From Gilliamella apicola (GTDB taxonomy: Bacteria; Pseudomonadota; Gammaproteobacteria; Enterobacterales; Orbaceae), in assembly GCF_003202915.1 (NCBI RefSeq), contig NZ_QGLP01000004.1, forward strand, positions 1 through 64,000: a stretch of DNA of 64,000 nt, given 5' to 3'. The notes below the pieces were generated by a model. The model saw only the letters and a list, made by a program, of their open reading frames with translations, was not told where the DNA came from and searched no databases. Made by a program: the position numbers and the translations under genes. This document shows positions 10,066 to 19,216 of this stretch, one piece after another; the first letter of the stretch is position 1; every line of letters begins with the position of its first letter.

Positions 10066-10451
10066 TAACTAACCATTTTTTATTTTTTTACGATCATTCT
10101 CCATCAGTTAGTACTTTTAGCTTGAATTATCTTCAATTTATTGAAAAAATGTTGCCAGACTACTTTTAACTCCATCAAAATCGGCATAATATAAGTAACA
10201 AACAATGGTATTTATAAAAGTCATAATAATATAATGCAGCTAAAAAATCTTTTTTACTCAAATAGCTATGGACTTGTTACGCAATATCGGCTATCTTTCT
10301 TCCTGTAAAATTTTCTATGTTTTGTAAAAAGCAATATCTGTTATTAAGTAATAACATTAAGTTAATTGTTAAAGATTTAATCTTGTTTATTCATATACGG
10401 TGTTATATTTATTTTAACCTAATGTATTTCGCTTTGATTAAGGAATTTAAG
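10066..10451. other. Intergenic region before tolB, no gene seen
   Basis: These 386 bases hold no convincing reading frame on either strand. They are very AT-rich and must contain the tolB promoter, but I see no good paired -35/-10 hexamers. In E. coli this place, directly before tolB, is occupied by tolQ, tolR and tolA, which are missing here. Confidence 0.5.
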
Positions 10452-11750
10452 ATGATCAAATTTGCTTCTCGCTTTTTGATAGCTTGTTTTGTTTTATTAT
10501 CTACAATGATAGCGACTGCTGAAGTTAGAATTGTAATCACTGATGGCGTCAGTTCAGCTAAACCAATTGCAGTTGTACCGTTTAAATGGACTGGTAGTGG
10601 TGTACCTCCACAAGTTGTAGATAACATAATCGCATCTGATTTACGCAATAGTGGTAAGTTTAACCCTATTGATGTGGCTACAATGCCACAAAGACCAACT
10701 ACAGCTTCTCAAGTCAATCCAGTTGTATGGAGTAATATTGGTGTTTCTGCCGTTGTGGTGGGAACTATTCAACCTGATGCATCGGGAGAATATCTTATCA
10801 ACTATCAATTAGTCGATACAGTTGATCATCCCGGGACTGTTTTGGCACAAAATCAGTTTACCATTGGTGACCGTTGGTTACGATATGCCGCTCATACAGC
10901 CAGTGATGAAATTTTTGAAACATTAACGGGAATCAAAGGTGCATTTAGAACACGTATTGCCTACGTAGTTAAAAATAGTAAAGGCCTTTATACGCATGAA
11001 TTACGTGTATCTGATTATGATGGATTTGATCAAATCACCATACATCGTTCCAAAGAACCTTTAATGTCACCAACATGGTCGCCGGATGGCAAAAAAATAG
11101 CCTATGTAACTTTTGAAAGTGGTCGTTCAGCTTTAGTATTAAAAACATTAGACAGTGGTGCAGTTCAAACTATTGCCTCTTTTCCACAACATAATGGTGC
11201 TCCAGCTTTTTCACCAGATGGTAGCAAATTAGCTTTTGCGCTATCAAAAAGTGGTAACTTAAATCTATATATGATGGATTTAAGCTCTAAGAAAATTAAG
11301 CAAATTACATCCGGTCACAGTAATGATACTGAACCTTCATGGATGCCAGATAACCAAACTATAGTTTATACTTCAGATCAAGCCGGGCGTCCGCAACTTT
11401 ATTCAATTAATATAAATAGTGGTGAGTCCCAGCGTGTAACATGGGATAATACACAAAATCAAAATGCTCGTGTATCTCCAGACGGTAAATTTATCGCATT
11501 GATCTCTACTAATAATGGTGAGCAACATATTACTCGATATGATATAGAAACAAATACGTATCAAAGATTAACTGATACGTTCTTAGATGAAACTCCGAGT
11601 ATTGCTCCAAATGGTACTATGATTATCTACAGTTCTTCTCAGGGTTTAAATACAATATTAAACCTTGTTTCAACTGATGGTAATTTTAAAGCAAGGTTAC
11701 CTGCAACTGATGGGCAAGTAAAATTCCCTTCTTGGTCACCTTATTTATAA
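10452..11750 (+). CDS. tolB: Tol-Pal system beta-propeller protein TolB
   Basis: From ATG 10452 (TAAGGAA upstream) the protein has 432 residues, close to 430 in E. coli. A signal peptide (cleavage near ATAE, about 24) is followed by a mixed alpha/beta N-terminal domain and a C-terminal six-bladed propeller with repeated [18 protein letters not shown] and SPDGKFIAL blades. TolB links TolA and Pal in the periplasm during outer-membrane constriction. The frame is open for 45 codons further upstream, but that extension lacks a signal peptide. tolQRA do not precede it; they must be elsewhere if the system is complete. Confidence 0.95.
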   Translation: MIKFASRFLIACFVLLSTMIATAEVRIVITDGVSSAKPIAVVPFKWTGSGVPPQVVDNIIASDLRNSGKFNPIDVATMPQRPTTASQVNPVVWSNIGVSAVVVGTIQPDASGEYLINYQLVDTVDHPGTVLAQNQFTIGDRWLRYAAHTASDEIFETLTGIKGAFRTRIAYVVKNSKGLYTHELRVSDYDGFDQITIHRSKEPLMSPTWSPDGKKIAYVTFESGRSALVLKTLDSGAVQTIASFPQHNGAPAFSPDGSKLAFALSKSGNLNLYMMDLSSKKIKQITSGHSNDTEPSWMPDNQTIVYTSDQAGRPQLYSININSGESQRVTWDNTQNQNARVSPDGKFIALISTNNGEQHITRYDIETNTYQRLTDTFLDETPSIAPNGTMIIYSSSQGLNTILNLVSTDGNFKARLPATDGQVKFPSWSPYL

Positions 11751-11926
11751 AGAATGGCTAATTTTTAGACAATAATACTATTATTAAAATTGTGTAAAAG
11801 TTGAGGTCGTTATAATATATATATCTATCTAATCTTTCGAGTTAGTAACAGGCGTTACTTTGGAGTTGGTTAGAAGTATAAAAACTTATAAATAATAATT
11901 TATTTAATCATAAAGGAGTTAATTCA

Positions 11927-12403
11927 ATGCAATTTTCTAAATTTCTTAAAGTAGCTGCGGTTACTTTACCGTTAATAGCTGTAACAGCTTGTACGTCAAC
12001 CGGTAGCAAAAAAGTTGTTGGTAACGTTTCTTTACCAAACGATATTCAAGCTCAAATTCAAAAATTACAACAAATTAATACTGTATATTTTGATTATGAC
12101 AGATACAATGTTAAATCAGAGTATTCAACATTATTAAATTCCCATGCCGTCTTTCTTCGTGCAACTTCAAACTTAAAAGTGACTATTGAAGGTCATGCCG
12201 ATGAACGTGGTACTCCAGAATACAATATTGCGTTAGGTGAACGTCGTGCAGCAGCAGTTAAATCCTACCTACAAGCAAATGGTGTTTCTGGTGAACAACT
12301 TTCAATTGTCTCTTTTGGTAAAGAAAAACCAGCAGTACTAGGTCACAACGAAGCAGCTTATGCGAAAAACCGTCGTGCAGTAATTACATACGATGGATTC
12401 TAA
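11927..12403 (+). CDS. pal: Peptidoglycan-associated lipoprotein Pal
   Basis: The 158-residue protein has a lipoprotein signal with lipobox VTAC (Cys about 22) and a C-terminal OmpA-like domain that binds diaminopimelate: [11 protein letters not shown], then [15 protein letters not shown] and LGERRA. It anchors the outer membrane to peptidoglycan and partners TolB. AAAGGAG lies shortly before ATG. It sits 176 bases after tolB and is followed by an intrinsic terminator, then cpoB, keeping the enterobacterial order. Confidence 0.97.
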   Translation: MQFSKFLKVAAVTLPLIAVTACTSTGSKKVVGNVSLPNDIQAQIQKLQQINTVYFDYDRYNVKSEYSTLLNSHAVFLRATSNLKVTIEGHADERGTPEYNIALGERRAAAVKSYLQANGVSGEQLSIVSFGKEKPAVLGHNEAAYAKNRRAVITYDGF

Positions 12404-12415
12404 TCTCATCTTATG

Positions 12416-12440
12416 ACGGCTGATTTATCAGCCGTTTTTA
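12416..12440 (+). terminator. Intrinsic terminator between pal and cpoB
   Basis: ACGGCTGA (12416-12423), loop TTTA, TCAGCCGT (12428-12435) forms a perfect 8-bp stem followed by a T run. It would attenuate transcription from tolB-pal into cpoB. The cpoB start is only 32 bases further on. Confidence 0.85.
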
Positions 12441-12471
12441 ATTTTTTAAGTTCACGTAGAGTTTATATTAT

Positions 12472-13215
12472 ATGTATAAAAAAATACTCACATTGTCCTT
12501 ATTTCTTTTATTCGCTGGATACGGATGTGTTGCGGGTGGTTCTGATGTTGATAGAACAATACAAGCGCAAGGACAGATGATAATCCAGAATCAGCAAAAA
12601 ATTAGTGATCTACAATCAGATTTGGATATACTTCGTGGCCAATTAGAAGAGACTAAGTATCAGCTTAATCAAACTATTGAACGCCAAAAAATGATTTTAC
12701 AGCAAATGACTAACGGGACAGGATTCTCCACAACGCCAAGTGCTGAAACCCAAGAAGAGAGCTCAGATTCTACATCAAGCACTGATACAGCACCATCATC
12801 CTCATCATCTTCAAGCTTATCTGAATGGTCAACATCAGGTGATGATAAAGCAGATTATAATTTTGTTATGCAATATATTAATGATGACAAACAAGTTGAT
12901 GATGTAATTGCTGCCTTTAACAAATATTTAAAAGCCTATCCAAAAACCAATTACCGTGCAAATGTTAACTATTGGCTTGGGCAACTTTATTATAAAAAAG
13001 GCAATAAAGATGATGCATCATCTTATTATGCAACCGTTGTTAAAAATTTTCCATCTTCGCCAAAAGCAGCAGATAGCCTTTACAAAGTTGGTCTAATATT
13101 ACTGGATAAAGGTGATAAAAAAAATGCTAAAACAGTTTTTCAACAAGTCGTAAATAAATATCCTAAAGATAAAAAGACAGTTGAGCTAGCAAACAAAAAA
13201 ATAGCATCATTATAG
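12472..13215 (+). CDS. cpoB: Cell division coordinator CpoB (YbgF)
   Basis: The 247-residue protein has a signal peptide (hydrophobic to about residue 20), an N-terminal coiled coil rich in Gln/Leu (about 30-85) of the YbgF trimerisation type, a Ser/Thr-rich linker (about 88-125), and TPR repeats such as YWLGQLYYKKGNKDDAS and KVGLILLDKGDKKNA. CpoB tunes PBP1b activity with the Tol machinery at the septum, and the mrcB gene lies only 3 kb upstream here. The signal peptide contains Cys (FAGYGC), which could make it a lipoprotein, though the motif is not a canonical lipobox. Confidence 0.92.
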   Translation: MYKKILTLSLFLLFAGYGCVAGGSDVDRTIQAQGQMIIQNQQKISDLQSDLDILRGQLEETKYQLNQTIERQKMILQQMTNGTGFSTTPSAETQEESSDSTSSTDTAPSSSSSSSLSEWSTSGDDKADYNFVMQYINDDKQVDDVIAAFNKYLKAYPKTNYRANVNYWLGQLYYKKGNKDDASSYYATVVKNFPSSPKAADSLYKVGLILLDKGDKKNAKTVFQQVVNKYPKDKKTVELANKKIASL

Positions 13216-13260
13216 TAAAGTGTATAAATAAACAGCTATTAAATAAAAAAAACAATAAAA

Positions 13261-13300
13261 GGGTTGCACAGCCTTATAATTATAAGTATTATAGCAACCC
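13261..13300. repeat. Nested inverted repeat after cpoB
   Basis: GGGTTGC (13261-13267) pairs with GCAACCC (13294-13300). Between the arms lies a separate perfect palindrome CTTATAATTATAAG (13273-13286), so a two-level hairpin can form. There is no T run after it, so it is not a standard terminator. It could end the cpoB transcript by another route or guide processing before tRNA-Lys. Confidence 0.5.
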
Positions 13301-13351
13301 GAAATTGCTTGAAGCATTAAGTAATAAAGCTGAAAGTAGTCATATCAAAAT

Positions 13352-13427
13352 GGGTTGTTAGCTCAGTCGGTAGAGCAGCGGACTTTTAATCCGTTTGTCG
13401 AGCGTTCGAATCGCTCACGACCCACCA
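13352..13427 (+). tRNA. tRNA-Lys (TTT)
   Basis: A 76-base cloverleaf with acceptor arms GGGTTGT (13352-13358) and ACGACCC (13417-13423), discriminator A and encoded CCA. The anticodon TTT is at 13385-13387. It follows cpoB as lysT does in E. coli, but the rest of that tRNA cluster is absent. Confidence 0.97.
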
Positions 13428-13699
13428 CTTACTCTCATATTAAGCATTCACTCAAAAATATAACAAAATAAGTGGAAATAAACTTGTCGATTGATTAGCT
13501 AATTGAAAAACTTCAATAAAACAAACGGCTATTTATTAGAAGATTAATCTTTAAAAAATAAGTTTAGCAATATATCCCTATATCTTTTCTCTAATTATAT
13601 GCATTCTATTTCATAACAAATAAAATCCAAACTTTCAATAATATATAACTTATGACATATATTAAAAATTTCAGGAAATAGAAAAATGTTGTAACAGAA
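13428..13699. other. AT-rich leader before the TonB receptor, no gene seen
   Basis: No plausible coding frame or RNA gene is visible between tRNA-Lys and the Fur box. The stretch presumably carries the promoter of the downstream receptor, but no unambiguous hexamer pair stands out against the A/T background. Confidence 0.4.
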
Positions 13700-13721
13700 A
13701 ATAATAATCATTATCATTATT
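13700..13721. promoter_or_regulatory. Probable Fur box
   Basis: On the minus strand the first 19 bases read AATAATGATAATGATTATT, matching 16 of 19 positions of the Fur consensus GATAATGATAATCATTATC. It lies about 50 bases before the start of a TonB-dependent siderophore receptor. This position fits iron-dependent repression of the receptor. Confidence 0.82.
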
Positions 13722-13772
13722 GGTCGTTATTTTAAAATTAATCAAATAACACAATAAAAAATAGGAAAAATA

Positions 13773-15890
13773 ATGAAATTAGTTAATCAATTAGTCTTAC
13801 CTTGTATATTAGGCTCAACAGCTTTTATAGCTTACGCCCAAGATAGAGTTAATGATGATAATGATATTGAAACTATGAAAGTTGCCGCAACTATTAAGGA
13901 TAATAATGATCAGCGGGTAAAAAAATCATCAACAGCAACTAAAACGTCTTTTGATATTAAAGATATCCCGCAAACCATTAATTCGATTAACCTTGAGCAA
14001 CAGAAAATTTATGGACAAAACGACTTAAGTGTTATCGTCAATAAATTACCGGGAGTCGATGCTACTTATGATATGCGCGATGAAGGTATAAAAATTCGAG
14101 GTTTTTCGGCAAGTTCAGGTGATATTTACCGCGACGGTGTGCGAGCAAGCGGGCAAGTCAGACAAAGTACCGCTAATATAGAGCGAATTGAAGTATTAAA
14201 AGGACCGGCTTCAGTACTCTATGGACGAGGTTCAGGTGGTGGAATTATCAATATGATCAGTAAACAAGCAAACTTTGATTCACCATCGACGTTTAGTTTG
14301 CGCGGTGGATCTTGGGATAAATATGGTGGAATGATAGATATTAACCATGTTTTAAATGATAAGTTTGCAGTACGAATGACAGTTGACCATCAATCTGAAA
14401 AAAGTTTTCGTAAAGGTATTAAACATCGAGATACGATGGTATCACCAAGTGTATTGTATGATAATTTAGAAGGATTTAATTGGTTAGTACAATATACCAA
14501 TGATAAATTATGGCGTAAGCCTGATAGAGCCCCAGCTTATTATGATTTACCAAAAGGTGTGTCAATAAAAACAGCTTATGCTCACCCCGATGATTATGTT
14601 AAAGATAATTTTAACTCATTACGTTCGGTTATGGGATATGAATTTAATCATGACTGGTCTATTAAATTAACCAATATGTACCGTAAAGCTAACCAAAATT
14701 TCGATCATCTCTATGCCGGTAATTATTGTAATTTGGATGGTAAATTAAGTAATGGTAATCTTTGTAACTATAAAGGTAAGTTGAAATTCCGTCGTGCTTG
14801 GCAAGAGACATCGAATAAAACCTTAAGCAATACTCTTGATTTAGCTGGAAAATTTAATGCCGCAAGTATTGCTCATGATATGTTAATCGGCGTTGAATAT
14901 AATATTGAAAAACGTGAACCACGATTAGCTTTAACTAGCCTATATCCGGAAGCTATTGACCCGTACCACCCTCATTGGAACTCGAAAAAACCTCACTATA
15001 ATAAATTGAGTACTAAGACGAATCATAAAGCTACCTCTAAAGGATTGTATTGGCAAGACCTAATCAGTTTTACTCAACAATGGAAATTACTTGCTGGATT
15101 ACGTTATGACAATTATGAGTTCGCGTCAAATAATAAATTGAACCATCAAAGTCGTTCATATGATGGTCACACTTTAAGTCCTCGTGTCGGATTGATTTGG
15201 CAACCGATAGCATCCCAAAGTTTTTATGCATCATATAGTAAAAACTTTGCACCTTATGGTGGTCGTGGTCTCATAACCATTGCGACTGATTCTAAGACTG
15301 TTTATGATGACAAACCGCAATATTCACGACAGTATGAAATTGGGGTTAAGAGTGATTGGTTTAATGATAAATTCTCTTCACAAATCGCACTTTATGACCT
15401 TGAGCTTTATAACGTTCGCTACCAACCAGATTCTGTCAATGATCCTTATAATTGGCAAGTAAGAGGAAGTGATCGCAGCCAAGGAGTTGAATTAAGCGTA
15501 ATTGGACAACTAAGTAAAAATTGGTATATCAATAGCGGTATTGGCTATCAACAAGCTAAAGTTCATAAAGATAAAAAAACACCGGCGAATAAAGGTAAAT
15601 ATTTATCTAATACCGCCAAACATAGTGGCAATTTAGGAATACGTTATCTACCTCATGAAAATTGGTTCACGGAAGTCGAATTTAATTATAAGGGATCGAT
15701 GTACAATGACGATAAAAATCTTGTTAAACGCCCTGGTTATGGGACGTGGAATGCTGCAATCGGGTATCAAACGCGATCGGTTGATGTAACCTTAGCATTA
15801 ACCAATTTACTTGGTAAAGAGTATTGGCGTTCCAGTAGTATGCCTGGTACTCCTAGAGCTTTCTTATTAACTGCAAATTATAAATTATAA
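13773..15890 (+). CDS. TonB-dependent siderophore receptor
   Basis: The 705-residue outer-membrane receptor has a signal peptide ending near AYA (about residue 22), a TonB-box-like segment IETMKVAA (about 32-39), a plug domain with DIPQTINSIN, LPGVDATYD, IKIRGF and ERIEVLKGPASVLYGRGSGG, and a long beta-barrel ending MPGTPRAFLLTANYKL. It belongs to the TIGR01783-type siderophore receptors (FhuE/FoxA/Fiu-like), and the substrate cannot be named from sequence alone. The last residue is Leu where many barrels end in Phe. It has its own Fur box and no transport genes beside it. Confidence 0.87.
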   Translation: MKLVNQLVLPCILGSTAFIAYAQDRVNDDNDIETMKVAATIKDNNDQRVKKSSTATKTSFDIKDIPQTINSINLEQQKIYGQNDLSVIVNKLPGVDATYDMRDEGIKIRGFSASSGDIYRDGVRASGQVRQSTANIERIEVLKGPASVLYGRGSGGGIINMISKQANFDSPSTFSLRGGSWDKYGGMIDINHVLNDKFAVRMTVDHQSEKSFRKGIKHRDTMVSPSVLYDNLEGFNWLVQYTNDKLWRKPDRAPAYYDLPKGVSIKTAYAHPDDYVKDNFNSLRSVMGYEFNHDWSIKLTNMYRKANQNFDHLYAGNYCNLDGKLSNGNLCNYKGKLKFRRAWQETSNKTLSNTLDLAGKFNAASIAHDMLIGVEYNIEKREPRLALTSLYPEAIDPYHPHWNSKKPHYNKLSTKTNHKATSKGLYWQDLISFTQQWKLLAGLRYDNYEFASNNKLNHQSRSYDGHTLSPRVGLIWQPIASQSFYASYSKNFAPYGGRGLITIATDSKTVYDDKPQYSRQYEIGVKSDWFNDKFSSQIALYDLELYNVRYQPDSVNDPYNWQVRGSDRSQGVELSVIGQLSKNWYINSGIGYQQAKVHKDKKTPANKGKYLSNTAKHSGNLGIRYLPHENWFTEVEFNYKGSMYNDDKNLVKRPGYGTWNAAIGYQTRSVDVTLALTNLLGKEYWRSSSMPGTPRAFLLTANYKL

Positions 15891-15975
15891 ACTTGATAAC
15901 TATTTTCGGGAAAATGCTAGTAAGTTTTCTTGCTTATAGATTAAAAAGCAAATTAAAATGACATCTAGCGATAGA

Positions 15976-16004
15976 AAAGAGGGAATATTATTCCCTCTTT
16001 TTTT
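15976..16004. terminator. Bidirectional intrinsic terminator between receptor gene and pepT
   Basis: AAAGAGGGAA (15976-15985), loop TATTA, TTCCCTCTTT (15991-16000) followed by more T. The A-rich left flank provides a T run on the minus strand, so the hairpin can end both the receptor transcript and the convergent abgT-pepT transcript. Confidence 0.85.
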
Positions 16005-16011
16005 GTTCTTC

Positions 16012-17241
16012 TTAAACTTTAGTCGCTAATTCAATAATTTTCATGGTGACTTGAAAGGATTTTAAGAATGATGATAATGGCAAAAACTCAAAGCAAGAAT
16101 GGAAGTTATGGGCGCCAGTAAAATAATTTGGTGTGGTTAGCCCCCTTGCTGATAATGCTGAACCATCTGTACCGCCACGCATGGCGATAGTATTTGGTTT
16201 AATTCCCAATAATTCAAATGATTGATAAATCAAGTCAATACAACGACGGTCATCACCTAAGTAGTTAGCAATATTGCTATAGGTATCGGTAATTTGACAT
16301 TCAATTTTTGCTCTAGGATATTTACGGCTGATAAAGCTAATTACCTCTTGAATGTAAGTCTTACGAGCTTCATAGTGAGTTAGAGCAAAGTCACGAATAC
16401 TCATTTTTAATGTAGTCGTGCTTTGGTTGCCAATAATATCATTAAACCAGAAATATCCTTCTTTACCTTCAGTATGTTCAGGTGTTTCACAGCTATCAAA
16501 ACAGTTAATAATATCATTTGCGATGCGGATAGGATTGATTAAGACATTTTTTGCTGACATAGGATGAGCTGATACCCCCTCAATCTCAATGGTAACCGCT
16601 CCGGCATTGAATGTCTCATAAACGACTTCACCCAATTCACAACAGTCAATAGTATAAGCAAAATCAGGTTTAAAACGTTGTAAATCAAGTTTTTTGGCAC
16701 CATTTAAACCAACTTCTTCATCCGGAACAAAAGCGACATAGATATCACCATGTGGACAATTTTGCTGTTGCAGTTGATCTAACATGGTCATGACAACGGC
16801 AATTGCCGCTTTGTTATCTGCACCAAGAACACTAGTACCATCAGTTACAATCAACTCTTCATTCAGATATTTTTTCAATTCTGGATGTTCAGCTACCTTA
16901 AACCAAATATCTTTTTCGTTATTTAATAAGATATCTTCCCCCGTAAAATTTACACGTTGTGGATTAATCTTATCAGATAGTGCAACATCAACGGTATCAA
17001 GGTGTGCAACAAAACCGATTTTCGGTGCATGTGGTGTGTTACCGGCTAATTTCGCAGTGACAATGCTATATTCATCAAGATAAACATCTTGCATATTCAA
17101 TGCAATTAACTCTTGTTTGAGTTGTTTAGCTAACTCAGTTTGTCCTGATGTAGAGGGGACAATTGCCGAGCCAGCTTTGCTCTGGCTAGGAATACTTACA
17201 TAACGTAAAAATCGATCAACTAACTGTTCGGTAATATTCAT
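16012..17241 (-). CDS. pepT: Peptidase T (tripeptide aminopeptidase)
   Basis: The 409-residue M20B metallopeptidase matches E. coli PepT (408). The zinc-binding motifs AHLDT (His/Asp, about residue 80) and TDGTSVLGADNKAAIA (about 133-148), then PDEEVG (about 175), are intact. It releases N-terminal residues from tripeptides in the cytoplasm. It lies 21 bases downstream of an AbgT-type transporter gene in the same direction, suggesting a peptide or aminoacyl-conjugate scavenging operon. Confidence 0.95.
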   Translation of the reverse strand: MNITEQLVDRFLRYVSIPSQSKAGSAIVPSTSGQTELAKQLKQELIALNMQDVYLDEYSIVTAKLAGNTPHAPKIGFVAHLDTVDVALSDKINPQRVNFTGEDILLNNEKDIWFKVAEHPELKKYLNEELIVTDGTSVLGADNKAAIAVVMTMLDQLQQQNCPHGDIYVAFVPDEEVGLNGAKKLDLQRFKPDFAYTIDCCELGEVVYETFNAGAVTIEIEGVSAHPMSAKNVLINPIRIANDIINCFDSCETPEHTEGKEGYFWFNDIIGNQSTTTLKMSIRDFALTHYEARKTYIQEVISFISRKYPRAKIECQITDTYSNIANYLGDDRRCIDLIYQSFELLGIKPNTIAMRGGTDGSALSARGLTTPNYFTGAHNFHSCFEFLPLSSFLKSFQVTMKIIELATKV

Positions 17242-17262
17242 GATTTAAATCCTCATCTGCGA

Positions 17263-18822
17263 TTAACTATTTACTGGTGGATAGACATAACCACTATCAA
17301 AACCGATAGGTAGACCCAAGAACCAAAATAGTAATAAATTTATTGTCAAAGCAATTAAGAGTGCCGCCGTATATGGGATCATCATCGAACTTAAGGTACC
17401 TACGCCGGTGTTTTTACAATATTGCTGACAATAAGCAATAATCAAAGGATAGAAAGCAAACATGGGCGTGCTGACATTCACTGCTGAGCTGATTCGATAA
17501 GCCGCTTGAGTTAATTCTGGCGAGATTCCTACTGACATCAGCATCGGAACAAAAATTGGCGCTAAAATAGCCCATTTTGACGATGCAGAAGTAATTAACA
17601 CATTAAGTAGACTGGTTAGAATGATTACGCCAAAAATCGTCACTACCGATGGCAAATGTAAAGCTTTCAAAAACTCAGCACCGCCAATCGCAATTAAGGT
17701 GCCAATCTGTGAATTTGAAAACACATATAAAAATTGTGCGCAAAAGAAAGCAAAAACAATAAATGGAATAAGTGATTTAGTGATATTTTCCATTGATTTG
17801 ACGATATCGCGCGACGATTTAAATGAGCCAGTGATAAAACCATGAATTAATCCAGGTATTGCAAAAAAAACAAATAACAATGGCACAATAATTTGCATGA
17901 TTGGCGCTTTATTGCTAGTCATACTGCCATCAGGTGCTCGCAATAGTGAATCTTCTGGTAGTAATAATAATATTAAACCAAGAGCGATAATTAAAAATAC
18001 CGCTGAGGCAATTTTAAATCCTTTATTTTCAATTGGCGAAATCTCGGGAGAGTCGGCAATATTATCTAATTGAATATCATTGTTTAAAGGCATAGTTGCA
18101 TTTAATCGCGGTTCAACAATTTTGTCGGTAACAAACCAACAAGCTATCAATACAAAAAACGTACCGCCAAAACTTAAAAAGTAGTTACAAAGTACATTGA
18201 CTTGATAGGTTGGAGCGATAATTTGAGCTGCACTTTGGGTAAAACCTTGCATTATTGGATCAATGATTGATGGCGTATAACTTGAACTAAATCCTCCAGC
18301 GAGACCGGCAAATGCCGCAGCTATACCCGCTAATGGATGGCGCCCGGTAGCATAAAACATCATTGCCGATACTGGCATTAAAATTACATAAGCAGAATCT
18401 GACGCAATATGGCAAACCATACTGACAAAAATAACTGATGGAGTAACCAATTTTTTCGGGGTAATTGCCAATAATTTTTTCAGCAGGACATGAATATAGC
18501 CACTGCTCTCAGCAATGCCAATTCCTAATGTAGCAACAATGGTAATACCAAGTGGTGGGAAAGTTACAAAGTTTGACACCAGTTTAGTAAAAAAAGTCAC
18601 TAACTGGTTTGGCGCTAACATGTTCACCACAGCTAGCTGTTCTTGCGTGACTGGATTAATATAATTAAAACTGACAAAAGAAAGTAATAATGAGGCAACC
18701 AGACAAATGATTAGAGCATAAAAGAATAGCGTTGTAACATCAGGGATTTTGTTTCCAATTCGTTCTATTGTATTTAAAAAACCACCAGTTTTTAATGGTG
18801 AGGGATTTTTTGTTTGATTCAT
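17263..18822 (-). CDS. AbgT family transporter (p-aminobenzoyl-glutamate type)
   Basis: This 519-residue membrane protein has about 11-13 spans and AbgT-family features: the N-terminal IERIGNKIPDVTTLFFYAL segment, ASDSAYVILMPVSAMMF, SSYTPSIIDPIMQGFTQ and the C-terminal YCQQYCKNTGVGTLSSMMIP. E. coli AbgT imports p-aminobenzoyl-glutamate, and other members such as MtrF and YdaH have been reported to export sulfonamides, so the substrate is open. Pairing with pepT rather than abgAB suggests import of peptide-like substrates. An M20 amidohydrolase gene with a different transporter lies 11 kb away. Confidence 0.88.
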   Translation of the reverse strand: MNQTKNPSPLKTGGFLNTIERIGNKIPDVTTLFFYALIICLVASLLLSFVSFNYINPVTQEQLAVVNMLAPNQLVTFFTKLVSNFVTFPPLGITIVATLGIGIAESSGYIHVLLKKLLAITPKKLVTPSVIFVSMVCHIASDSAYVILMPVSAMMFYATGRHPLAGIAAAFAGLAGGFSSSYTPSIIDPIMQGFTQSAAQIIAPTYQVNVLCNYFLSFGGTFFVLIACWFVTDKIVEPRLNATMPLNNDIQLDNIADSPEISPIENKGFKIASAVFLIIALGLILLLLPEDSLLRAPDGSMTSNKAPIMQIIVPLLFVFFAIPGLIHGFITGSFKSSRDIVKSMENITKSLIPFIVFAFFCAQFLYVFSNSQIGTLIAIGGAEFLKALHLPSVVTIFGVIILTSLLNVLITSASSKWAILAPIFVPMLMSVGISPELTQAAYRISSAVNVSTPMFAFYPLIIAYCQQYCKNTGVGTLSSMMIPYTAALLIALTINLLLFWFLGLPIGFDSGYVYPPVNS

Positions 18823-19216
18823 GAAAAAATAAGCGTAAATATTATTGGGGAAACCAATTTAACATAGATTAATAATTTAAGTAAACAACGTGTTGGCAAT
18901 GCTTTAATGCCTTAAAGAACACCGTTCTGCAACTTTTTTTACATTATTTTTACTTATGGGATTTGCTAATTTTGAATTTTCTTTAATGTGCATAATATTT
19001 AATATTTCGCTAGTATAGAGTTTCTATTAATAATGGTATTTAAATTTGTTGTTTTTAATCAAAGTTAACAACAAGTATTACTACAAGATTGCATAAAACA
19101 AAAATAGTGTTATATTGTCTGAATATTTAATCATAAAAAAAGAATAAATATTCAATTATCCCGATTGTGAGTAAGGCTCTAAAGGATATTATAATATAAG
19201 CAATGGGAGCTTAATT
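18823..19216. other. Divergent promoter region of abgT-like gene and acn operon
   Basis: These 394 bases contain no gene. On the plus strand TTGCAT (19089-19094), a 16-base spacer and TATATT (19111-19116) form a plausible sigma-70 promoter for the acn-icd-gltA operon, giving a leader of about 95 bases. GGGAG at 19205-19209 is the ribosome binding site of acn. The minus-strand promoter for the transporter gene is not clear. Confidence 0.45.

Noticed and set aside
16784-17083. Plus-strand frame opposite pepT
   Set aside because: Antisense to conserved pepT codons, with no start signal; typical shadow of a real gene.
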